Below are positions 1 through 4,595 of a stretch of DNA of 5,654 nt, in pieces. A program made the position numbers and the translations under genes. Source of the DNA: Verrucomicrobiota bacterium (GTDB lineage Bacteria > Verrucomicrobiota > Verrucomicrobiia > Chthoniobacterales > UBA10450); assembly GCA_003219355.1 (NCBI GenBank), contig QHOQ01000043.1, forward strand, positions 892-6,545. Reading direction: 5' to 3'. Positions within the stretch are counted from its first letter, which is position 1; the number at the start of each line of letters is the position of its first letter. The notes under the pieces are model-generated. The model saw only the letters and a list, made by a program, of their open reading frames with translations. It searched no databases and had not been told where the DNA came from.

Positions 1-177
1 AGCCCTGATTTCTTTTTTCGACGGTCCCCCCCGCAGCGGCATCAGCACGATCGCGCCGCTTTCGGGCACAACCGTTATATTGACTTGATCGCCCACTTTC
101 ACGCGGGCCAGGTCCATCAAGGCGGCGTCAAAAATGATGCCTTGAGAATTGCCCACCTTTGAGATCGTCTTGGTCAT
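1..177 (-). CDS. AbrB/MazE-type antitoxin, N-terminal part (cut by window edge)
   Basis: The first 59 residues are visible; the gene continues past the left edge. The protein begins MTKTISKVGNSQGIIF, the hallmark opening of the swapped-hairpin AbrB/MazE/SpoVT DNA-binding fold (a short strand, then KVGNSQGI), followed by LARVKVGDQVNITV and GAIVLMPLR, which complete the beta-alpha-beta unit within about residues 3-48. Family members are dimeric DNA-binding antitoxins that repress their own operon and neutralise a toxin usually encoded just downstream. Here a toxin gene, if present, would lie left of the window, so a toxin-antitoxin role is inferred only. The ATG at 177 is the only sensible start, as it gives the family's exact N-terminus. 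No Shine-Dalgarno sequence precedes it, and the best promoter places the transcript start at or next to the ATG, suggesting a leaderless message. The gene lies 98 bases downstream of the ankyrin gene on the same strand but seems to have its own promoter. Confidence 0.85.
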   Translation of the reverse strand, partial: MTKTISKVGNSQGIIFDAALMDLARVKVGDQVNITVVPESGAIVLMPLRGGPSKKEIRA

Positions 178-179
178 GC

Positions 180-198
180 TGTAATACTATGTTTTACA
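180..198. promoter_or_regulatory. Palindromic operator-like site over the antitoxin -10 box
   Basis: TGTAATAC (180-187), spacer TAT, GTTTTACA (191-198): two 8-base arms that are inverted copies at 7 of 8 positions. The site covers the -10 box of the antitoxin promoter, where an autorepressing AbrB/MazE-type dimer would be expected to bind. The inverted repeat is seen directly; its role as operator is inferred from the known autoregulation of this family. Confidence 0.5.
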
Positions 199-212
199 CA
201 TCGTCCAGGCAA
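184..212 (-). promoter_or_regulatory. Sigma70-type promoter of the antitoxin gene
   Basis: Read leftward, a -35 box TTGCCT (207-212) is separated by exactly 17 bases from a -10 box TAGTAT (184-189). A start about 7 bases beyond the -10 falls on or beside the antitoxin ATG at 177, which would give a leaderless transcript. The spacing is ideal and the boxes match consensus at 4 of 6 positions each. Assigned from sequence pattern only. Confidence 0.55.
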
Positions 213-275
213 CGGATTTCTTAGATGCGACCCCCTTTTCGTTCTCGTTCGCAATATCGACGTAGAGGTATCACT

Positions 276-1373
276 TCACTCCGACTGTCGGAGAATTCCA
301 TGCGCTTCGGCCCACTCCCAAAGCGCCGCGAACTCCGCCGGCGCTCCCCGGCCCTTCGTGAAATGTTCCCGATGCTGGGCCAGCATTTTAGCGAGCGTCA
401 TTCCGTCAGGGGCGACGCGGTTCGGATCCGCGCCGCGTTCGAGCAGATGCAGCGCATCCGCGTAGGCGCGGCTATCACGAAGCCCCATCGCCGTGCGATA
501 GAGCAGCAGGGTATAGCCGGCGGATTCCGATTCGCTTTCAGGCATCGTAGAATTGATGTCGGCGCCGCGATCCAACAGCAGATCGAGCCGCGCCCGCTGA
601 TCATTTGGGTAATAGCCCAGGTACCAGTTCATGAGAATGATTGGCCAGCCGAACTCATGGCGAGCGTTCGGATTTCCACCGGCTTCCAGCATCGCACGGA
701 GAACGTCCGCCGACGCGTGCACGGCGTTGCCCATTGCGAATGAATCCCGATGGCCGTTGGTGAAGTTCGGATCGGCGCCGAGCGACAACAACGTCTTCAC
801 CGACTCGACTACTTGCGGACGCTGCCACGTTTCCCTCACGGCCCAGCAAAGCAATGTTCTGCCATCCCGCCCGGGCGCTTGCAAATCCGGCACGGCCTTC
901 GCGGCCGCACGGATCGCGTCCTGATCATTCGCTGAAATTGCCTGAGCCACGGCCAGAAGCGCCGGCTGATCGCCAAAGTCATATCTTCCGGAGCGCATCT
1001 CCTCGTCGAGCTGGCGGCGATGCACGTCCCCTTTTTCCATGTCGATCCAAAACGCCGCGACCAGCGCAAGCGGAAGCCCAGCACAAAGAATCAGAGGGGC
1101 AACGATCAACCAGGCTCGCGATTTGTTAGCCAGAAAAGTCACGAAGGCGGACACAGCGCCGATGATCAGGAACATCAAGCCGAACACCATGTACGCATAG
1201 CGCAACGAGGCCGCTTCGCTGCCCATCATGCCTGTGATGGCGACGACACCCACAACCGCGTAAGCGGCGGCGGCGAGCCAGAGCACGATTTGAAATACCT
1301 TCCAGATCACGGTCGACGTTTTATCAGCCGGTGACGCTTTGCGCAAGGAACCTGCGCTTAATCGGCACGCCAT
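276..1373 (-). CDS. Membrane-anchored ankyrin-repeat protein
   Basis: 365 residues. Three hydrophobic segments lie near the N-terminus (about 24-48, 59-82 and 88-110). A C-terminal domain (about 135-345) carries degenerate ankyrin repeats with recurring signatures: LLSLGADPNF (196-204), MLEAGGNPNAR (228-238), LLLDRGADINS (265-275) and LLERGADPNR (310-319). Ankyrin repeats mediate protein-protein binding; no catalytic motif is seen, so a specific role cannot be given. Basic residues in the first 25 positions and in the short 83-87 loop (NKSR) suggest a cytoplasmic N-terminus, which with three crossings would put the repeats outside the cytoplasm. The start is uncertain: the ATG at 1373 has no Shine-Dalgarno sequence, and an in-frame TTG ten codons in (Leu10) has a better AGG-like site upstream. 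The stop overlaps a small CTCCGA/TCGGAG inverted repeat (279-293) without a T-tract, so readthrough into the antitoxin gene is possible. Confidence 0.85.
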   Translation of the reverse strand: MACRLSAGSLRKASPADKTSTVIWKVFQIVLWLAAAAYAVVGVVAITGMMGSEAASLRYAYMVFGLMFLIIGAVSAFVTFLANKSRAWLIVAPLILCAGLPLALVAAFWIDMEKGDVHRRQLDEEMRSGRYDFGDQPALLAVAQAISANDQDAIRAAAKAVPDLQAPGRDGRTLLCWAVRETWQRPQVVESVKTLLSLGADPNFTNGHRDSFAMGNAVHASADVLRAMLEAGGNPNARHEFGWPIILMNWYLGYYPNDQRARLDLLLDRGADINSTMPESESESAGYTLLLYRTAMGLRDSRAYADALHLLERGADPNRVAPDGMTLAKMLAQHREHFTKGRGAPAEFAALWEWAEAHGILRQSE

Positions 1374-1521
1374 GTGGCGCCGTAATAAATGAAGGAGGAA
1401 GCGTCGGCAAGGGCGGCCGTTCTCGCTTCTGGTCGGCTGCGATTTGACTCACTTGCTCCCGCTCGTTTCGGCCCCTCGGCTAACGGGATTTTCTAGAAAA
1501 AAGAAATGTAGTTAGTGTGGC

Positions 1522-1559
1522 AATTTGGTTGGGTTTATCGATACCCTCGATCACCAATT
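1522..1559. repeat. Nested imperfect inverted repeat
   Basis: Outer arms AATTTGGT (1522-1529) and ACCAATT (1553-1559) enclose inner arms GGGT (1531-1534) and ACCC (1543-1546) around an ATCGAT core. The arms are not perfect and no T-run follows, so it is not an intrinsic terminator. It could be a regulator-binding site for either divergent gene, or chance. Confidence 0.3.
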
Positions 1560-1597
1560 CCCTTAGGCAGAACCGCTCTCTTTTTGGCCATTTTTTG

Positions 1598-1624
1598 GGA
1601 ACCGCGAGACTGTCCGCATCCGAT
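1598..1624 (+). promoter_or_regulatory. Possible ECF-sigma-type promoter for the secreted protein gene
   Basis: GGAACC (1598-1603) followed after 15 bases by TCCGAT (1619-1624) resembles the GGAAC / TC-GA pattern used by extracytoplasmic-function sigma factors. No good sigma70 -35 box is correctly spaced from the TATATA tract that follows. If real, the leader would be roughly 90 bases. Pattern match only; low certainty. Confidence 0.28.
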
Positions 1625-1723
1625 TATATATATAGAGGGACGCGCGCATTCTGCGGCGTCGAGGAAGTTCTGAGTAGGAGCTTTCATCCCTCGCAAAAAC
1701 AACAAACACGAAGGGAGAACTAC

Positions 1724-2026
1724 ATGAAAAAGCTTCTCTTAATTGCATTGATGGTAAGTGGATTTGCTTTCGTTCCCGTGCAGCGTTCTGACGCTCAAAT
1801 TTCAGTGGGAATTGGAGGGGTTGGAGTTGGATTTGGTTACCCGGCTTACCGATATAGCTCTTATGGCTACGGCTATCCGGGCTACGGATACGGGTATTAT
1901 CCATATGGATACTACCAGTCATATCCGTCCTACAGCTATTACACGGGTCCCTCGTACTACTGGTCCGGTGGGCGCCGGGTTTATTACCGCCACCACCGTC
2001 ATCATTACTACCGTCACGGGTACTAA
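1724..2026 (+). CDS. Small exported Tyr/Gly/His-rich protein
   Basis: 100 residues. MKK plus the hydrophobic stretch LLLIALMVSGFAFVPV followed by QRSDA is a clear Sec signal peptide, with likely cleavage after Ala24 (S-D-A before Gln). The mature part starts with a Gly/Val segment (ISVGIGGVGVGFG), continues as short Tyr-Gly-Tyr-Pro units (roughly 38-75), and ends in a basic His/Arg/Tyr tail with clusters such as RHHRHHYYRHGY. About 24 of some 76 mature residues are Tyr. No enzyme motif is present. Such low-complexity proteins are often surface, matrix or metal-binding proteins, but no function can be assigned. The ATG at 1724 is chosen because AAGGGAG (1711-1717) lies just upstream and because it places the signal peptide at the N-terminus. 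The frame stays open to an ATG at 1517, but that extension is hydrophilic and has no ribosome site. A strong terminator follows, so the gene is probably a single transcription unit. Confidence 0.85.
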   Translation: MKKLLLIALMVSGFAFVPVQRSDAQISVGIGGVGVGFGYPAYRYSSYGYGYPGYGYGYYPYGYYQSYPSYSYYTGPSYYWSGGRRVYYRHHRHHYYRHGY

Positions 2027-2053
2027 GCTGACGTAGAAAAGTAGAATTCACTG

Positions 2054-2090
2054 AGCTGGCTTGGAAGAGATTCCGAGCCAGCTTTTTTTT
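2054..2090 (+). terminator. Strong intrinsic terminator
   Basis: A 13-base stem runs from 2054-2066 to 2071-2083, with one G-T wobble and a GAGA tetraloop, followed by eight T residues (2083-2090). It lies 28 bases after the stop of the secreted-protein gene. On the opposite strand the stem is not followed by a T-run, so it should act rightward only. Confidence 0.93.
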
Positions 2091-2092
2091 GA

Positions 2093-2242
2093 CTAAACCC
2101 GGCGGAATGCCTGTCCGCCGAAAATAATCGCCAGTCCGAGCAGAATGACTGCGACCGGCACAAGTGGCGCGCCAGTGAGATAAGTCGCTAAGACGAAGAG
2201 GATCGCGATGACGGCGAGGATTGTTGCGATGTTGTAGTTCAT
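2093..2242 (-). CDS. 49-residue two-helix membrane protein
   Basis: A short leftward gene. The translation begins MNYNIATILAVIAILFVLAT, crosses a polar turn (YLTGAPLVP), and enters a second hydrophobic helix (about 29-44), ending GGQAFRRV. Nearly the whole chain is membrane-embedded, with a basic C-terminus that should be cytoplasmic. GGAAAA lies directly upstream of the ATG at a workable distance. Small hydrophobic proteins of this shape occur in many soil bacteria, often near stress or envelope genes; I do not recognise a named family. The clean helix-turn-helix pattern supports real coding. The stop lies 3 bases beyond the T-run of the convergent terminator, so the two genes are tightly packed tail to tail. 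No terminator of its own is visible. Confidence 0.65.
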   Translation of the reverse strand: MNYNIATILAVIAILFVLATYLTGAPLVPVAVILLGLAIIFGGQAFRRV

Positions 2243-2276
2243 AGTTTTCCGATCGTGGGTTTGTCGACGCTACCGT

Positions 2277-2462
2277 GTGAGGTTATCTGGAGCAAGATTC
2301 TTGAACAGAAGCAGCGGCCCGAAGCGCTCATATCTCCAGACGCTCTGCCGCGAAGCTGGGGAAGAATTAAATGAAAGTTGGACCAAAGCGGAAGCTTCGA
2401 AAAAGATCGACGAGCTGCAGCAGAAGACTGGGCGGGGCAAGACGAGTACGGCCAACAGCTAA
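2277..2462 (+). pseudogene. N-terminally truncated DUF3072-type gene (left copy)
   Basis: From GGCCCG at 2316 to the stop at 2460-2462 the sequence is the C-terminal half of the full DUF3072-type gene found at 3752-3994, with one difference: Lys replaces Gln in GPQRSYLQTL. The remaining 152-base run is identical and extends past the stop. Upstream of 2316 the homology ends abruptly. The conserved NPKKDPDEW half is missing and replaced by unrelated codons (RLSGARFLNRSS). The frame is still open: it could start at GTG 2277, or at TTG 2301, which has GGAG (2289-2292) eight bases upstream and would give 53 residues. It is either a remnant of a duplication or a shortened but expressed paralogue; I favour remnant. 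Confidence 0.7.
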
Positions 2463-2496
2463 TCTGAAGGCATCTGAAGTGAGGCCGCTGTGCGTA
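2316..2496 (+). repeat. 181-bp direct repeat, left copy
   Basis: Matches 3848-4028 at a constant offset of 1532 bases with only three substitutions (at 2322, 2475 and 2478). It covers the last 49 codons of the DUF3072-type gene plus 34 bases of 3' flank. Sequences on both outer sides differ completely. A central 152-base block (2323-2474) is identical. Confidence 0.97.
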
Positions 2497-2572
2497 ATCC
2501 GCCGGCGCCAAACCGATCAATCGTCCGGATGCGATATAACTGGCAGAAGCATTCTCATAGAAACGCAATACA

Positions 2573-3133
2573 GTGAGTACAACAGCACTGATCATTCTCG
2601 CCGTTGTCATAGTGCTCGTCGCGATCGGGCTTTTTTTCTTTTGGCAGCGCCGCCGCACGCAAAATCTGCAAGAGCAATTCGGACCCGAATACAAGCGCGC
2701 TGTGGATCAATATGGTGATCAGCGCAAAGCAGAGGCGGAGTTGGCCGCGCGAGAGAAACGCGTTAGCAAGCTTGAGATTCGCGTCCTCGCGCCTGCGGAT
2801 CAGAGCCGCTTTGCCGAAGCTTGGAAGAAAACGCAAGCGCGATTCGTAGATGAGCCATCACAGGCGGTGCGCGATGCCGATGGGCTTGTCAAAGAAGTCA
2901 TGCAAGCTCGTGGTTATCCGGTAGGCGACTTCGATCAGCGCGTTTCGGACGTCTCGGTCGATCATCCCAACGTCGTGACCAATTATCGTGCGGCGCACGA
3001 TATTGCGGCACGTAACAACAGTGGCAACGCAACCACGGAAGACTTGCGGCAGGCGCTGGTACACTATCGCTCGCTTTTTGAAGAACTGCTGGAGCCAACA
3101 GAAACTGTAACACGCGAGGAGGCAGCCTCATGA
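2573..3133 (+). CDS. Membrane-anchored protein of unknown function, FVDEP/TEDLR domain
   Basis: 186 residues from a GTG start (2573); the frame begins directly at a hydrophobic N-terminal anchor (about 5-24), followed by WQRRR, which by the positive-inside rule puts the rest in the cytoplasm. A charged, probably coiled segment (about 38-70, QFGPEYKRAVDQYGDQ then RKAEAELAAREKR) precedes the conserved domain (about 76-173). That domain shows RFAEAWKKTQARFVDEP, AVRDADGLVKEVM, a GYPVGDFDQR loop, DVSVDHPNVV and TEDLRQALVHYRSLFEELL. No catalytic motif is recognisable. Similar hypothetical proteins are, from memory, widespread in soil bacteria. The gene shares its domain with the next gene, overlaps it by 4 bases (ATGA) and must be co-transcribed with it. 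No convincing ribosome site precedes the GTG. A TATAAC (2535-2540) could be a -10 box but lacks a -35. Confidence 0.85.
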   Translation: MSTTALIILAVVIVLVAIGLFFFWQRRRTQNLQEQFGPEYKRAVDQYGDQRKAEAELAAREKRVSKLEIRVLAPADQSRFAEAWKKTQARFVDEPSQAVRDADGLVKEVMQARGYPVGDFDQRVSDVSVDHPNVVTNYRAAHDIAARNNSGNATTEDLRQALVHYRSLFEELLEPTETVTREEAAS

Positions 3134-3579
3134 AAACTGAAGAAAAAACTACTGAAGAAACAGCTGAAGAAAAAGATAGAGAACCACACAAACAAGATTA
3201 CAAGGTCGACGACCGACGCTCGAACCGTCCAACTTCCACAGCGGAAGTCGCCAGAGACCTTAAGCGCACTGAAACAGGGCGTAAATCCGACCATAAATCC
3301 GGCGATGCCGCGGCGACACTGTTCCCGGACAATGAAGCGAAAGATTTCCGTACACGATGGACGGAGATTCAGACGGCTTTCGTGGACGAGCCACGTCGAG
3401 CTGTCGAACAAGCGGATGCGCTCGTCGCTGAAGTAATCCAGCGATTGGCCAACAGTTTTTCTGAAGCCCGGACCAACTTGGAAGGACAATGGGGTCGCGG
3501 CGATAACGTCTCGACCGAAGATCTGCGAGTGACCTTGCAACGATATCGAGCATTTTTCGATCGGCTGTTGAATATCTAA
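3130..3579 (+). CDS. Soluble paralogue of the preceding gene, unknown function
   Basis: 149 residues. The start ATG overlaps the preceding stop (ATGA, 3130-3133), and a perfect GAGGAGG (3116-3122) sits seven bases upstream, so translation is coupled and probably strong. Residues 1-60 are highly charged, rich in Glu, Lys, Thr and Asp, and look disordered. Residues 66-147 repeat the domain of the upstream protein: FRTRWTEIQTAFVDEPRR, AVEQADALVAEVIQRL, then GDNVSTEDLRVTLQRYRAFFDRLL. It lacks the membrane anchor and the GYPVGDFDQR/SVDHP insert of its neighbour. DNA similarity between the two is low, so the duplication is old. The simplest inference is a hetero- or homo-oligomeric pair in which the first gene tethers the second to the inner membrane, but no partner or reaction can be read from the sequence. 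The 172 bases after the stop contain no clear terminator. Confidence 0.85.
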   Translation: MKTEEKTTEETAEEKDREPHKQDYKVDDRRSNRPTSTAEVARDLKRTETGRKSDHKSGDAAATLFPDNEAKDFRTRWTEIQTAFVDEPRRAVEQADALVAEVIQRLANSFSEARTNLEGQWGRGDNVSTEDLRVTLQRYRAFFDRLLNI

Positions 3580-3751
3580 TTGGGACATCTTCCTGTAGTT
3601 CGCTGGCGATGGCTGCGGCCTGATAGCTCTCAACTCTCAACCATCAACGACCTTCGGCTCGGTCTCGGTGCGCTCGAATGACGCGCAAGCTGCGGACCCG
3701 CTTTTGTTCGGGCAAGTCCACCGGCGGGAGCGGGCACGAATCTGCCTCTGA

Positions 3752-3994
3752 TTGAAAGCCGACGATGTTGCGCCAGATGTGCCGCCCGCATCACTCAATC
3801 CAAAGAAAGATCCCGACGAGTGGGTAATAAAAGATGAGTCGATGACTGGCCCGCAGCGCTCATATCTCCAGACGCTCTGCCGCGAAGCTGGGGAAGAATT
3901 AAATGAAAGTTGGACCAAAGCGGAAGCTTCGAAAAAGATCGACGAGCTGCAGCAGAAGACTGGGCGGGGCAAGACGAGTACGGCCAACAGCTAA
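3752..3994 (+). CDS. DUF3072-type small protein (full-length copy)
   Basis: 80 residues if started at TTG 3752, which directly follows an in-frame TGA. The N-terminal part holds the motif NPKKDPDEWVIKDESMTG (about 16-33). It is followed by QRSYLQTLCREAGEEL, ESWTKAEASKKIDELQ and QKTGRG, the order expected for DUF3072 proteins, whose function is unknown. The LTKAEAS.KIDELQ segment should be helical. The start is weak: no Shine-Dalgarno sequence lies at proper distance (GGGAG at 3726-3730 is too far), and an internal ATG at 3842 would remove the conserved NPKKDPDEW segment. Family assignment rests on remembered motif pattern. It sits between the paralogous pair and the gene at 4091 on the same strand, and its 3' two-thirds is duplicated at 2316-2496. 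Confidence 0.75.
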   Translation: MKADDVAPDVPPASLNPKKDPDEWVIKDESMTGPQRSYLQTLCREAGEELNESWTKAEASKKIDELQQKTGRGKTSTANS

Positions 3995-4028
3995 TCTGAA
4001 GGCATCCGAGGTGAGGCCGCTGTGCGTA
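3848..4028 (+). repeat. 181-bp direct repeat, right copy
   Basis: Partner of 2316-2496, with substitutions at 3854, 4007 and 4010. It begins at codon 33 of the full-length DUF3072-type gene and ends 34 bases after its stop. Recombination between the copies would excise 1532 bp, including the paralogous gene pair, and leave a single full repeat. Confidence 0.97.
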
Positions 4029-4050
4029 GTACCGTATGAAGGGCCTCCGC

Positions 4051-4073
4051 GCGGATCTGGACCAGTGATCCGC
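4051..4073 (+). promoter_or_regulatory. Hairpin ahead of the gene at 4091
   Basis: GCGGATC (4051-4057), a nine-base loop, then GATCCGC (4067-4073): a perfect seven-base stem ending eight bases before the AAAGG ribosome site (4081-4085). No T-run follows, so it is not an intrinsic terminator of the DUF3072-type gene. It could be an operator, an mRNA structure affecting translation, or chance. Confidence 0.4.
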
Positions 4074-4090
4074 CCGGATGAAAGGCGCTT

Positions 4091-4405
4091 ATGAAATTCG
4101 TTAGCCTCAGAAGGAAGCGCGCTCACAAATTAGGCAAGTCGCACAAGCCATCCCGCGCCACGCATGAATCTTTCGCCAGGCCAACGCCCCTGCATCATCA
4201 AATCCATACTTACGCGGAACTCCGGCAACAGATTCACGACGATCTCCGGATACAACACCCGGAATGGGTCGAGCCAGATGGCAAATCTTCGATGTGTGAT
4301 TCGTACGAGGCGCGCCTGAGGGAACTGCTCGATAGTCTGACGCGACGAGAATCCACTCAATCTATTGTTGATCCTCATCGTCTTCTCGAACAGGGAGCTA
4401 ACTGA
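4091..4405 (+). CDS. Small Lys/Arg-rich protein of unknown function
   Basis: 104 residues. AAAGG (4081-4085) sits five bases before the ATG. The first 25 residues are strongly basic (SLRRKRAHKLGKSHK), without a hydrophobic signal, which could suit nucleic-acid or membrane-surface contact. The central part (about 41-81) looks like the conserved core: YAELRQQIHDDLRIQHPEWV, EPDGKSSMC, then DSYEARLRELLDSL. It contains a single Cys, followed by the DSYEARL helix. I do not recognise a named family, and no catalytic motif is evident. It is co-oriented with the DUF3072-type gene and lies 96 bases after it, so co-transcription is plausible. The 190 bases between its stop and the end of trpF hold no gene and no clear terminator. 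Confidence 0.75.
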   Translation: MKFVSLRRKRAHKLGKSHKPSRATHESFARPTPLHHQIHTYAELRQQIHDDLRIQHPEWVEPDGKSSMCDSYEARLRELLDSLTRRESTQSIVDPHRLLEQGAN

Positions 4406-4595
4406 CTCGGCGCAACTGTAGCCCGCCTGCACGCGAAAAATTTCGCCGGAAATCATCAGCCTGAATCTTCGAACCGCTGACAGTTGTCTGAAATGGCGCG
4501 ATGCCGGCCTAACGAGAATTCAATGTTACATGCCGTGCTCGCGAAATTTCTCGGAGTTTAGACGCGACCCCATTCTCCGCCAAGTCTCAAACATC

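Larger units (their letters stand above)
1374..1723. other. Gene-free intergenic stretch between divergent genes
   Basis: 350 bases separate the leftward ankyrin gene from the rightward secreted-protein gene. I see no convincing coding region. It holds a perfect 12-base palindrome TTTTCTAGAAAA (1489-1500), a nested imperfect inverted repeat (1522-1559), an AT-rich TATATATATA tract (about 1625-1634) and a possible ECF-type promoter just before it. The rest, 1374-1488, shows nothing recognisable. Confidence 0.6.

Noticed and set aside
279..293. CTCCGA-CTG-TCGGAG inverted repeat at the end of the ankyrin gene
   Set aside because: Short stem with a three-base loop and no T-run on either strand, so not supported as a terminator.
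225..743. Rightward 172-codon frame opposite the ankyrin gene
   Set aside because: Arg-rich, low-information translation typical of the antisense of a GC-rich gene; the leftward frame has clear membrane segments and ankyrin motifs.
1389..1496. 35-codon rightward ORF starting at ATG 1389
   Set aside because: There is no upstream ribosome site (the GGAGG lies inside it), no recognisable motif, and its length is within chance expectation.
1517..1723. In-frame extension upstream of the secreted protein gene start
   Set aside because: It would bury the signal peptide inside the protein, has no ribosome site, and overlaps the likely promoter; the AAGGGAG before 1724 decides the start.
2462..2479. 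Tandem ATCTGAAG repeat after the left DUF3072 stop
   Set aside because: Only two 8-base units, degraded in the right copy; no evidence of function.
3637..3987. Leftward open frame opposite the DUF3072-type gene, also present opposite the left copy
   Set aside because: It is the antisense shadow of the duplicated segment; the rightward frame carries the coherent protein motifs.
4433..4556. Two similar motifs, CGCGAAAAATTTCGCCGGA near 4432 and CGCGAAATTTCTCGGAG near 4540
   Set aside because: Partly self-complementary AT-rich cores; too short and imperfect to call a repeat family or terminator from two occurrences.
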